Shown in pieces: positions 1-9,915 of a stretch of 64,000 bases of DNA. Within the stretch, counting starts at the first letter, position 1. Each line of letters starts with the position of its first letter. A program made the position numbers and the translations under genes. The notes under the pieces are model-generated. The model saw nothing but the letters and a program-made list of their open reading frames with translations, had not been told where the DNA came from and did no database searches. Origin of the DNA: Druceiella hillmani. Lineage: Eukaryota > Arthropoda > Insecta > Lepidoptera > Hepialidae. Location: assembly GCA_039881145.1 (NCBI GenBank), contig JAYKKI010000038.1, positions 3,452,501-3,516,500 on the forward strand, given 5' to 3'.

Positions 1-201
1 AACGCGTATTGAGGTTTAATTGCAAGCGTTACTTGAACGTACAGCGTCACGATAATGAAATATTTGATCGAAGTAATTGAAAGTTACACAAAGGAGGAAA
101 AAGAAAATTTAGAATTAATTTTAAAATAGGGATGCGACGGAGAAACAAAAGATGTCAATAAAGAGGAAATCGTATATGTTGAATGCCAACTTAAAAATCT
201 G

Positions 202-818
202 ATGGCTATACAGGTACTAACCTCTCAAGGGATAGCGAAAATTGAACACACAATGTTGTGTGTTCAATTTTCGCTATCGCTAATGGTCGATGGCAAGGTA
301 TGCAATGCTGCCACTAACACCTCATCAATAATGCGCTGCTATATTTGTGGCCAGACTTCCAAAGTTTTCAATGAATGCCGGAAGCATGAACTATATTTTC
401 TCCATACTAGGACCCGCTTTTTTGAGCCTTTACTTCATTTAGCATATAAACTCCCAATAAAAAAATGGCAGGCGAGATCACCTTTGGAGAAGAATTCTGT
501 AAAAGAAAATAAAGAAAAAATTCAAACAGAATTTAAACAAGAATTGGGGCTACAAGTTGGTGTCCCCAAAGCTGGGTTCGGAAACACCACTGATGGCACA
601 CATCAGAAGATTTTTTGACTCAGAGACGTTTTCTAGGATAACCGGGATTGATGTGGACCTCATCAAACGAACGAGGGTCATGTTGGAAGTTATTTTCAGT
701 GGGAAAAGCATAGATGTTAACAACTTTGATATCTACGCTTATGAAACAGTAAAAGTATATGTGAACTTATAGGAATTGTACTCCATGTCACCCACAATCC
801 ACAAAATTTTGCATTGAA
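202..818 (+). pseudogene. RAG1/Transib-like transposase, 5' visible part (interrupted)
   Basis: The open frame from 202 carries the motif DGKVCNA (from about 286), then a C-x2-C pair (CYIC), then LHTRTRFFEPLLHLAYKL and KKWQAR, then QELGL and GFGNTTDG. Near 595 the reading shifts frame and continues as RRFFDSETFSRITGIDVDLI, then YETVKVYV. After a stop at 770-772 it goes on as SPTIHKIL-H to about 815. The order C-x2-C, NDG-x-ARRFF, then H-K-x-L-(x)-H matches, from my knowledge of the families, the C-terminal catalytic and zinc-binding half of RAG1 and Transib transposases. The N-terminal part with the first catalytic aspartates would lie before the window. At least one frameshift and two stops make it a pseudogene. 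Its missing C-terminus resumes at 4195. The alternative is an unnamed arthropod protein family derived from Transib. Confidence 0.72.
231..278. repeat. Perfect 23-bp inverted repeat with 2-nt spacer
   Basis: Bases 231-253 (gatagcgaaaattgaacaca plus caa) are the exact reverse complement of 256-278, separated only by tg at 254-255. It lies just before the DGKVCNA motif of the transposase pseudogene, where relatives have single-copy coding sequence, so one arm looks like an inverted templated copy of the other. Confidence 0.95.
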
Positions 819-828
819 ATGCTTTATT

Positions 829-854
829 ATTAATAATAATAATAATAATAATAT
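829..854. repeat. (AAT)n tract, probable 3' tail of the non-LTR insertion
   Basis: An (AAT)n run lies directly at the boundary between the transposase pseudogene and the 3' end of the minus-strand retrotransposon. Simple-repeat tails are common at 3' ends of RTE-type non-LTR elements, so I read it as the tail (TTA on the element's strand). Confidence 0.55.
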
Positions 855-954
855 AGCCCTTCTATTCGGATCTATTATACAATTCTTTATATAACCAAAC
901 TTAAAATTAAAGAAAATATAACATAAAATAATCCTATCTTATTAATTTAATATT

Positions 955-1530
955 TCCTGTTTCTTTATTTTCTGTGGATCTGTTTGCCAGTCGACAAAGG
1001 CCTCTTCCAACCTTTTCCATTCTGATCGATCATGAGCTACTCTGTTCCACGTCCTTCCTGCCACTTGTCTGATGTCATCATCCCATCTTTTTTGAGGTCT
1101 GCCTCTCGATCGCTTGCCCTCTCTAGGGCACAGTCACTCTTTTGCTCCATTTGTCTTGACCTCTCACCATGTGCCCTGCCCATCTCCATTTAAGTCTTTT
1201 AATTTTTCCAGTAATATCAACCGCCTTTGTCTTGTTTCTGATCACTCTATTTTCCAATCTATCAGATTTCTTCACGTTGAGCATACTTCTTTCCATTGAG
1301 TACTGGCAGGTTGCCAACTTGCTTGTCAAGTCCCGAGTTAGAGTCCACGATTGGCAGCCGTACATGAGAACAGGTAATATACATGTATTAAATAATTTGC
1401 TTTTCATATTTATGTGTAGTTTTTTGTCTTTCATAGCTTCTTTTAGCCCCCAGTACCTCTTCCATCCATTAGTAATTCGTCTCGTAACTTCTTTTTGCAT
1501 AGGCTCTTGTTGAGTTGTGAGCTGCCCCAA

Positions 1531-1604
<74 letters not shown>

Positions 1605-1815
1605 TCGTCTGTGTAATGTATTTCCTTATGTTCTAGTTGTATTGTACTTTTAACTCCGTTTGTCATTACTCTTGTTTTTCTGGATTCAGTTTTAAACCTA
1701 CCTTATCACTTTCAGTCGCAAGTTCCCTTATCATTCTACTTATATCATCTGAGGTTTTGGCAAATAGCACAATGTCATCTGCAAATCTCAAGTGCGTCAG
1801 CCTTGTCCCGTTTTT
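955..1815 (-). pseudogene. Non-LTR retrotransposon reverse transcriptase, C-terminal half
   Basis: On the minus strand this reads LTHLRFADDIVLFAKTSDD (RT catalytic FADD box), then LKLNPEK, a one-base frameshift near 1666, MTNGVKST, TDEYVY, a (TA)n block, LGQLTTQQEPMQKEVTRRI, then ILPVLMYGCQSWTLT and KRLKWRWAGHMVRG. After a second frameshift near 1124 it continues as KRSRGRPQKRWDDDI to about 960. This is the typical thumb and C-terminal tail of RTE-like endonuclease-reverse transcriptases of insects. It is the direct continuation of the N-terminal RT half at 3245-4194; a Gypsy fragment lies between the halves. It is dead because of frameshifts and the microsatellite. The clade (RTE-like) is a judgement from motif style. 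Confidence 0.85.
1533..1600. repeat. (TA)n microsatellite inside RT coding sequence
   Basis: About 33 TA units sit between the codons for TDEYVY and LGQLTTQQ of the minus-strand reverse transcriptase, where relatives read Y-V-Y-L-G without interruption. The TATATTT codons of the Y-V-Y-L motif are the likely seed of the expansion. Confidence 0.95.
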
Positions 1816-3021
1816 GTATTTTATTTTTAGATTACAAGTCCCCAATGGCTGTATTATTTCTCCTGTGTATGTACGTAGCCGTATGTGTGTCGCTTGCATT
1901 TTCACCTTATTGAAATTATTTCTAAAATACTCTGCAGAACAAGTAGTAACAGCTGCTCCTGTATCCAGCTCTAATGTATGTACTCTTCCGTTTATTTGTA
2001 ATGCTAAGTTGCACTTATCATGTAGCGTAGTATTATCTTGGTATATTCTATGTATTTCATATATTTCCTCTACTCCTTCATCCGATGACAATTCACTTTC
2101 AATTTCTAATTGTTTGTGGTCCATGAAACATACTGATTGCACGTGCCCTCGCTTGTTACACTTCTTACAAAACAATTTATCTTTCAGTTGACATTGACTT
2201 GCTAAATGGTTTTCTCTTCCACATCGGAAACAGTTGATTTTCCTCTCTCTTCTATTGTATGTATGTGTAGTATTATCACCTTTATTCGTAGTGTATGAAC
2301 TTGATGTAGCTTTATTCTTCTTATTTATTGAAATTTTATTTACGTTTGTAGTAAATTCTTGGCCCATTTCTTTTGTTTCACATTTTGATGTTTCTATGGC
2401 CATAGCAATTTTCACAATATCATCAAATTTTGTAGTAGGTGGCTCTTGTAGTAATCGTTCTTTGATTTCAGTGTTCCGCAGCCCTCGTATAAATTGCACT
2501 CTCAGGTGAGTATCGAATGTTGTTTGTTTACAGTGGTTACATATAAAGTTGCATTTTCCTCCTATTTCCTTCAACCCAACCATGTAATTAGCAATACTTT
2601 CGTGTTCATGCTGCTGCCTGAGACAGAATTTATGTTGTTGTGCCACTTCCCCTGGCTCCGGTGAAATGTGGTCTCCCAGTATTTTAATAAGCTCTTCGAA
2701 AGATTTTGATTCGGGGGTATTTGGTGCTGTAATGTTCTTTAGTACTTGATAGTACTTAGGTTCGATGCAGTTTAAAAATATCTGGATCTTTACTCTTGTA
2801 TCATTCACGCCTTTTAAGGTTACATAATTTTGCAACCTTTGTAAATAGCTCGAGAACGATTCATTTATTTCATCATACGGTTGTAATTGAATGCCGCTTA
2901 CAGGTTTTACTTGATTTCCTTGGTTTTGTAAAGCCATTTGGAGATTGGCTTGTTGTATTTGCATTCCACGCATGGTTTCCAACATCTGCGCAAGAACTTG
3001 CGTCAATTGCTGTTCCGACAT
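1816..3021 (-). pseudogene. gag: Gypsy-type Gag with start of aspartic protease (3'-truncated)
   Basis: The ATG at 3021 opens about 403 codons of element sequence. A Gag-like region with LQPYDEINESFSSYLQRLQN and HKFCLRQQHEHESIANYM is followed by two zinc knuckles of the form C-x2-C-x4-H-x4-C (CFRCGRENHLASQC; CKKCNKRGHVQSVC), which bind RNA. Then comes the protease active-site motif LELDTGAAVTTCS. The frame runs without break into LINE sequence (THLRFADD) at about 1812, so protease is cut off shortly after its active site, and RT, RNase H, integrase and the 3' LTR are absent. It follows an LTR and primer-binding site at 3028-3244. The Gag part itself has no stop or frameshift, suggesting a fairly young insertion. 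Family knowledge supports Ty3/Gypsy; the exact lineage was not determined. Confidence 0.88.
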
Positions 3022-3027
3022 TTTTCT

Positions 3028-3039
3028 TGCTCGTCGCCA
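3028..3039 (-). other. Probable primer-binding site of the Gypsy element
   Basis: Four bases after the LTR end the minus strand reads TGGCGACGAG. TGG-initial sites here pair with the CCA end of a host tRNA to prime first-strand synthesis, and TGGCGACGA is common at this position in insect Gypsy elements. The tRNA was not identified. Confidence 0.7.
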
Positions 3040-3043
3040 GATT

Positions 3044-3244
3044 TGTTATGTATTTAATGAGGAATGCACCAATAAATATCGTACTTGAATAATAATATTA
3101 ATTGTTTTATTTCGTATTAGAATTTCACATTCATAATTACATGTACATTTGTATGCCACAGAGTATATATCAAAACGCGATGACAGATTGCCGGTACGTT
3201 CGTAGAAATACGCACAGTTTATTATAGATGGCGCCGTCGTAACA
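3044..3244 (-). mobile_element. 5' LTR of the Gypsy element (about 201 bp)
   Basis: On the minus strand the segment begins TGTTACGACGG and ends TACATAACA, giving the TG...CA termini and a 5-bp terminal inversion TGTTA/TAACA. An AATAAA signal-like motif (CGAAATAAAAC) lies inside. It is followed at the right spacing by the primer-binding site and gag, and preceded immediately by reverse transcriptase codons of the host LINE. No second LTR copy is present in the window. Confidence 0.8.
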
Positions 3245-4194
3245 TTAATCCCAAGCTATTTCCAATTAAGTTTCCTGAAAATTTGTTCCAGTACCGCTGA
3301 AAAAAGTTTCGGTGACATAGGGTAGCTGTCTTACACCTCTTTCTACTGTAAATGATGTACTTTTCTTCTCCAACTGTATCTTTGCTGTGCTATGACTATA
3401 GACGTTTCTTATTAATCTTATATATTTTTGCTCAATTCCTTGTTCTTTTAATGTCTCCCATATATTTGCGTTCCAATTAAGGAATCAAACGCTTTACTAT
3501 AGTCGATAAACGCGATATAGTATATAAGGTTATATTCGTTATACTTCTCTAGAATTTGGCGTACTACGTGAATGTGGTCGATAACTGAGTAGCCTTTACG
3601 AAATCCTGCCTGCTCTATAGGTTGGTGTTCCTCTAGTGTACCTTCTATCCGTTTCAATATTATTTTAGAAAATATCTAATACAAGTTTGACATAAGACTT
3701 ATCGGGCGATAGTTTCCAATATCGTATTTATCACCTTTTTTGTATAAAATAATGATGTTAGATTCTAACCACTGGTGTGAAACGATTTCTGTGTTTATGA
3801 TATCGTTAAATATATCTGTAAGGATAGGTATGCACACCTCTTTACCTTGCTTTAAGATTTCGTTGCTTATTCCGTCTGGTCCTGGTGTTGTGTCTACGTT
3901 CTGGGTTTCAATAGCTTTTTTTACTTCAGGTGTGATAATTCTAGGGACGTCGGAGATTTCTTCTAGATCAACTATCTCGTTTATGATGTTGCTTGCATAC
4001 AGTTTCTTATAGTACGTTGTTGCTATGCTGCGTATGTCTGATCGGCGATGATTCCATTCCTCTTTTTTCTATCGTTTTTTAATTTTACTATCCAATCTTT
4101 GTTCCGTAATTCTCTATACGCTTTTTTAATTCCTCCTATTTTCTCAATACACTTCAATAGTTTTCATTCTGTGTTGTTTCCGATTCTTTCTTAA
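3245..4194 (-). pseudogene. Non-LTR retrotransposon reverse transcriptase, N-terminal half
   Basis: Reading down the minus strand one finds GGIKKAYRELRNKDWIVKL, then TTPGPDGISNEILKQGK, KKGDKYDIGNYRPISLMSNL, IEQAGFRKGYSVIDHIHVV, FIDYSKAFDSL, FTVERGVRQ and SPKLFSAVLEQIFRKLNW. These are the ordered RT blocks (fingers and palm, including the first catalytic D in FIDYSKAFD) of an RTE-like non-LTR element. Frame changes occur near 4075, 3675, 3475 and 3320. The sequence stops at LNWK-x-LGIN next to the Gypsy LTR, and the expected next residues (NGTRLTHLRFADD) appear at about 1812. The 5' end with the endonuclease is missing, as usual for truncated LINE copies; the junction at 4194 abuts the transposase pseudogene. 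Confidence 0.88.
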
Positions 4195-4503
4195 TTACCG
4201 ATTGGAAAATTATCAGAAGAGGCCGCTGAGGCTTGCAATAAATACTTTCTGCAGGACCGACTGAATTTTTCAAGAAAATTTTCAAGAGTAGATTGCAATA
4301 TGTACATTTTAAATATATTGCTCCTGAATTTGGATCCGTATTTAAGCTCCATAAGATCTAAATTACATAAGAAAAGGCAGCCATTTTCTTAAGAGGGATT
4401 GGATTTGGTGGTCGCGGGATCGCCACTCGAGTCATCACTAAATATAGGTGTTGATGACAAAGAGGACGACGAAAATGAGGATGATGAAGATGATTTAGAA
4501 TAA
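4195..4503 (+). pseudogene. RAG1/Transib-like transposase, C-terminal part
   Basis: One frame from 4195 reads LPIGKLSEEAAEACNKYF, LNFSRKFSRVDCN, LLNLDPYLSSIRSKL and KRQPFS, a single stop at 4390-4392, then GLDLVVAGSPLESS and a strongly acidic tail ending at TAA 4501-4503. The block I-G-x5-E-x2-E-x2-N-K has the same spacing as the RAG1 segment holding the third catalytic acidic residue, and DP-x-L/I-S near the end is typical of the Transib-type relatives. It is the continuation of the pseudogene at 202-818, split by the 3.4-kb retrotransposon nest. The acidic C-terminal tail (DDKEDDENEDDEDD) recalls the acidic end of related proteins. Only one stop in 102 codons indicates moderate decay. Confidence 0.72.
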
Positions 4504-5886
4504 TATTTTTCCTGCTTTTAAGTAATCTGTACGCTTGTGTATAAAATACGAAATTTTCTTGTACTTTTACTGTTTCCTTAGTAATAAATACTTTAAAACA
4601 TTAAAGAATACGCTGTTAATTAATTATAAACTATAACATATTTTTGTCCTATTTTATCACACAAATACTCCTATGTGCGCCGTTTACCATGTACAGCCAT
4701 TCGTCTCCAATACAATTGACGCCTTGCGTCGTTTACGCCGGTCAAACATTTGTATGGTAGGAGGTTTCGCTTAAAATAACTGTCCGGCTTTTGAATTAAG
4801 ATCATTTAAGCATGTAGTTTAATTTAAGTATTGACCTAATATTCTAAATTTTGTTACATTATCGATATATAGTATTGTTGCTATACCATTCATATTGTAG
4901 ATAAAAAACTCTGCGTAGAAGTGGTTTAAGTCATTTCATTAACGTTATAATATTATTACTCTAATGCCTTAGCGTGAATATAAAAGTAGAAATAAGATAA
5001 TGACAATCGTTTTTCGCATTGTAAGTAATGATAAGACTCCGTTGCGCCGACGCGTAATGATGTATGTTCCTCGATTGATTTGACATAAACTTTTAGTTTA
5101 ATTGCAATTAAGTAGTAACACGCTTAAATAGTAACACGCTTCGTTGAACACTTTTCTTGTAATTTGTTCTTAGTAATATTTTGCTAGTTACAAGTAGATG
5201 AATACGACAGTATAGTAATATAATAGTCGACATATGCTATTTATTGTTTAATTTCTACTTTGCCATGATTTTGGAAATAATTAAACATTAAGATTATTAA
5301 AAAAAATCAAGTTTTAATTTTTGGGAAATAAGACTTTTTCCTTCACTATAAATTTTAAATGTGAACACTGTTGAAATTTGACGAATATTTGTATTTTATG
5401 GGTTCTTTGTTCCGTTGTTTTACTCTTTTTGAGTAAGTGTGACACGCCGAGAAGGGTCTGTCTATGCCTGTATGTATGTGGGTGTATCTAGATGTAACTC
5501 TCTGGAGCCGGAATAGCTAGTCCGAATTGAGCAAATGAGGTGTCGGTAGAATCATCTTAGCCTTCCTTTTATCCTTAGGTACATGAGGCCACGAGGCAGG
5601 CTATATGCGACCGAGAGTCGACATTCTAAGGTGAAAAAACAAAACATGGGTACCACATTAAAAGTCTCGATGAACAGGTTTCGAAAATATAGTGCATTTA
5701 ATATTCATGCAGAATACGATATTTAATAACAATATTTAAAAACTCGCCAAGCAACTTTGCTTAAAAGTCTGGGCTTGAACCATAAATTATGGATATTCCG
5801 TAGCAATCCGCGAAAATTGAGAAAAAGATTATTTATTACACCAATGTACAAATGAAAGGGTTTTGAAAGACCACTTCAAAAATATA
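4504..5886. other. Non-coding stretch
   Basis: AT-rich DNA after the transposase stop, presumably including that element's 3' flank. I looked for a Transib-type terminal repeat (CACWRTG-like) and found none I would defend. No gene is recognised. Confidence 0.5.
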
Positions 5887-5913
5887 CACATTCATGGATA
5901 TATTTAGAGGAAC
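5887..5913 (+). repeat. Left terminal inverted repeat of the Tc1-like element
   Basis: Contains ATATTTAGAGGAAC at its inner end; pairs with 7356-7379 in inverse orientation. Adjacent outer bases are TA. Confidence 0.85.
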
Positions 5914-6180
5914 AAAAAAAAAAGGAGAATAACATAAAATTTTTTCTCACGCACTGACGATCCATGTCAGTGTACGTAATTTGAAAGATAGAAGAATTTC
6001 AATTGAATTTTATTTACGACTTTCATTTTTTTTTATTATCTGCTATTTTCTTGTTTGCTTACAATATTCAATATTGAATACTGTGAGAAATTTTGCAATA
6101 AATACTTTATTTTTTTCGTTTTTCACACAAATTTGTTATCATTGCATTAAGGGAACATTATTTAATAAATTTAAGCAATA

Positions 6181-7185
6181 ATGCCGGATCTCAGCATTGC
6201 TCAAGTGTCGAAAGCTGTAACTTTAATCGAAAATACCCTTACAATGAATTGGCTCAAATTTAACGAATTACCAAGGCTGTGATTTTTTGCAATGTTAGAT
6301 GATACCAGCAGACTGGAAAGTACAAGACGAAAAGGGCAAGCTCGCAGAAGGGTGACAACAGATTTATTATAAGCAGTGTCAGAAGAAACCGCACTTCGAC
6401 TTCTTCCGAGGTAAGAACCAAGCTTCAGGAAGTTCGACAAGTGACAGTTAGCACCATAGATATTAGAAACAGAATTAAGGCGGCTGAAATAGGGGAAAGA
6501 GAATCTTTATTCACCGCAGGTCATCGAGTAGCACGGGTCCAACTTTGCACGTTCGCACCGAGACTGGGATGATGACGCTTGGGCAAAGGTACTCTTTACG
6601 AAAATTGTGGCTTAAGTTAGATAATAGAAGGATGAATGTATGGAGATGACCCGATGAAAGATACGCTCAGTGTAACATTGTTGGAAAAGGCCTTATGGTG
6701 GAGGTTCATTAATTGTATAGGGCGGTATTTCCTTCGGAGCATGTACGGAGCTACATATTGTAGAAAAGAGGTCCCTGATTGCGGTAAGATACGTAACTCG
6801 ACATTTTAGAGAAGATTATGGTGTCCTTTGTCCCATACATTAAAGATAATTTTCTTTTGATGCATGATAATGTTCGATCTCATACGCCAGCATGCGTTTC
6901 GGAGTATTTTACTGAGGTCGAAATTGAAGTTTTGGGGTGGTCAGCACGCTCACCAGACCTTAATCCAATAGAACATGTGACAACAAATTAAGCAAAGAAA
7001 TCCGACACCAGCTAACTTAAGGGACCTTAAAAGTACATTAATGGCAGAATGGAACATAATGCCGCAAAGTTTTATTGACCATTTAATAAAAGGTATGCCC
7101 AGACAGATACATGCAGTTTTACAGCAAGAGGAGTTAATGTTAAATACTGACTGCCATCCATTAAGAAAAAAATCAGTCTGTAGAA
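6181..7185 (+). pseudogene. Tc1-like transposase, heavily degraded
   Basis: It begins MPDLSIAQVSKAVTLIEN (the first helix-turn-helix region). Further blocks in shifting frames are RNRIKAAEIGERE, FTAGHRVARVQLC, RRMNVWRRPDERYAQCNIVGKG, LLMHDNVRSHTPACVSEYF and GWSARSPDLNPIEHV, then IKGMPRQIHAVLQQEE at the end. The HDN aspartate and the PIEHV glutamate of the DD34E triad are still readable; the first catalytic motif (usually FTDE or FSDE) is lost in a frame-disrupted stretch near 6600. Many stops and frameshifts show it is not functional. The block order is diagnostic of Tc1-type transposases, which cut and paste at TA. Confidence 0.9.
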
Positions 7186-7355
7186 CAATATTCAATTTTA
7201 ATTATGTTAGGTCAAACTCCTTACAATTAAGGTACTGAGATTACTGCTTTTAATTAGATTTTTTTGCGGTAAGGGTGTTTTTTATATTCATACTATTATA
7301 AACTTATACAACACAAATGAATCTATTTTTATGTAAATTTGCTCCCATTTGTTGC

Positions 7356-7379
7356 GTTCCTCTAAATATGTTCATGCTG
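7356..7379 (-). repeat. Right terminal inverted repeat of the Tc1-like element
   Basis: Plus strand gttcctctaaatat followed by gttcatgctg; reverse complement matches the left repeat. The next two bases are TA. Confidence 0.85.
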
Positions 7380-7381
7380 TA

Positions 7382-8420
7382 TATTTCTTCTGTACGAAAT
7401 GGTGAATAAAAGCAAAAACCTAAGTGAAGAAACTTATTTAAGAATATTCAAGAAATGATTCTAAAAAGCAAATTGAAAAATACCTATATAAAATATACAG
7501 AAAAAATTATAGAATTATGATAAATGATAAAATTTATTTCGAAATAGCTTTCTAAACTTCTATTTTACATAGTCAGTTTCTTTTCTTTTAAGGTGCATGC
7601 ATAAGTCGTTAATTTTTGTTAATGAAATTAAAATATGCCAGAAATTAACATTTTTTTGTTATAAACAGTTCTTTGTTCTAAACATACATTCACTTCCTAG
7701 AATTCTTTTTATCGATACAAGAAAATTATATTTCGAATTATTTCACAATTTAGATGTGAAAATGTTGATAAATATTTCGCGTCGACAGTGTTCCATTATT
7801 TGAAATGGCCACTTACACTTAAAAAATGTAACGTCCGGTTTATCTAGAAGTACGATTCTAATTCTGATGTGCATTTTAAGAATCCGATGTTAACAATTGA
7901 CTATGCCCAATATGACTTCCACAATGAAACACTTGGGTTATATGTCAGTTGCTCTAGCGAGAGAAAAATCACTTCTTAAGCACTTTTTAAGCACTTCTTT
8001 AGCAAGATAATACTTTTTTTTAAGTACAAACGAGAAATATTAAAAAATAAAGCCACACACTGTGGTTAATATTACTCTAATCGAAGGATTATTATTATTC
8101 CTCTTTATTTTATTGTTCTTCTTTTTCTTTTATATGGCTCGTAAGTACAGTGATACTGGACGATTCAAGTACAATAACTTGTAGTTTGATTTAATTCTTC
8201 GAAAATCCTCCGACAGATCTCAAAAGCTATTCGACGAACGCTGTTGCTCAGACTCATTCATTTCACAGATTGGTCCTGGGATATTTGATATGTTTCCAAT
8301 TTTAATGTGTCCGTATTCTTTATTTTCATTTTACACAATTTTTAACAACTAAATGGATCAAGTCTCGGTTAAGTTATTTTTATTTATCCAAAATTAGATA
8401 GTTGAGCAAGTGATATTGAG
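7382..8420. other. Non-coding stretch
   Basis: AT-rich; short open frames only, with low-complexity composition. I recognise nothing in it. Confidence 0.5.
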
Positions 8421-8484
8421 CAATGAAAGAAGTAATTGCGAACGAAATTTTCATAATCGAATTGTTTGACGAGAAAACGATAAA

Positions 8485-8720
8485 TAATAACGTCACGAGG
8501 TTATGGATACGACTGGCACTAGCTCTGGACCGGGCGACGACACGGATCACCGGCCCAGAATTGGCGCCACGAATGCCGCAGCAATGCGTGCCGACCGTGA
8601 CCCTGAGCGGCGCTTCCGTAATGGACCCATCTGTTGACCGCGCCGCTTCCTCCTGACGCGAGACCTCTCGCGCCGACCTACATCCGCGCCGTATGCTGTT
8701 TCGCTCTATTTGATGTTCTC
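8485..8720. other. GC/CpG-richer island with ambiguous coding potential
   Basis: Base composition changes sharply here from AT-rich to CpG-rich. A 44-codon plus-strand frame from 8503 to 8637 (begins MDTTGTSSGPGDDTDHRPRI) and a longer minus-strand frame both cross it. No splice sites of good quality bound it and neither translation is recognised. It could be a host exon, a CpG-rich regulatory island, or remnant of an element. Confidence 0.25.
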
Positions 8721-9244
8721 CCACCGTAATAGTGATCTATTATTTTATGAAACACCCGTCTGCTGAGTTTGTTGGGATTTCTGCGAGTGCATGTACATGT
8801 TGGCAAACGTATCGATGTATTCTCTCGAGCTTTTGAAATCTATATTTACATTCACGAGGTAAGTACAGGAAGTAGTAGTAAATAAATGCACTAAATATAT
8901 CGATAAGATGGACTTCATTTGTTTTACTAACGATTTCCCCGCAATTAATCGTTCATTTTCATACATTAAATTTGCTCATTTCTCGTATTTTAAATTAACT
9001 TTTTTAACTGAATACATTTTTATGAAAAATATTTGTCATTTACTTCCATCGAAATTACTTAGATGTTCCTGGCCATCAACTAAAATGAAGAAAGCAGCAT
9101 GGAATTCTGGGCGATTATATCTCGGATATATGGGATCATTTCATCATCATGTCAAAAACTATATTTTCTATAACACTTTAAACCATAAACACATTTATTT
9201 GCGCAAACATTCAATAAACACTGGAAGTAGAAATAAATTTGTTA

Positions 9245-9912
9245 CGTACGAGTAGAACTCGGACTATTGGACATCTGTATACACTTAGGCATATAAACAT
9301 TTATGGGTATATGTTCACAAAGGCTTGTATTAGGTAGGCAGTTTTTCATAATTTTGACTAGCAGTTTCGGACATAGAGGGGGACCTATTTTTATGAACGT
9401 TTTGAATATTTCGTTATAACTTGCATATAATTCCGAAAAAGAATATTTTCAGTATCTATGGAACTCGCTCCTTCGTCTGGTATTCCAAACCATATATTCA
9501 ATTGAACTGTTTTCTGTTAATTTAATTTCTGTGTTACTATTGATACATACGTCTATTAATATTCTTTATCTCTATGCCAAATTTAAAGTTCCTTCGTCAA
9601 ATTATTTCTGAGAAAAACAGCGTGAACATTTTCAGCAATATCTCTAGAATTATCTATATTAAAATTCGGAAAACAGTTTCAGAATCCGTATACCTTGCAC
9701 TTACATTTGATATACCCGACAAGATATATTGAATTTCTTTTACCATTTATATAATTTTTAAATAAATATTATTCAGTGCTTACTATTACTGTTCCTTGTC
9801 AAGTCTCAAGTCATATGATTTCTGATAAAAGCTCTGTGACGCACGGACAGACACTTAAGTGACCTTATAAGAGTTCCATTTTTTTTCTTTTTGAGGTACG
9901 GAATCCTAAAAA
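9245..9912 (+). repeat. Dispersed repeat family A, nearly full-length degraded copy
   Basis: It begins with acgagtagaactcgg and aggcatataaacatttatgg, and ends with the phrase gacgcacggacagac ... gaggtacggaatcctaaaaa. The same head phrase occurs at 38588 and 48095 and the same body at 48085-48720. Families with this head (AAAACCGACCAAG-CGAGT) and tail (GGTACGGAACCCTAAAAA) are widespread non-autonomous repeats of insects. Confidence 0.5.
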
Positions 9913-9915
9913 TAG

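Larger units (their letters stand above)
5887..7379 (+). mobile_element. Tc1-like DNA transposon, complete outline, inactive
   Basis: The element spans about 1493 bp, flanked by TA at 5885-5886 and 7380-7381, the target duplication of Tc1/mariner elements. Its ends are imperfect terminal inverted repeats. The left reads CA-x-ATTCATGGATATATTTAGAGGAAC and the right, reversed, CAGCATGAACATATTTAGAGGAAC; they share ATATTTAGAGGAAC exactly. A degraded transposase of the Tc1 type occupies 6181-7185. Length and ends both fit the family's usual 1.3-1.7 kb. Confidence 0.88.

Noticed and set aside
1637..2509. Plus-strand frames over the Gypsy gag region
   Set aside because: Shadows of the minus-strand gag-protease, which has clear zinc knuckles and DTGA motif.
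818..4194. Target-site duplication of the LINE (ctttatta at left, cttaatta at right)
   Set aside because: Only 7 of 8 bases match in AT-rich sequence; too weak to claim.
4504..4800. Transib-type terminal inverted repeat after the transposase stop
   Set aside because: No CACWRTG-like end that could be paired; the 5' end lies outside the window.
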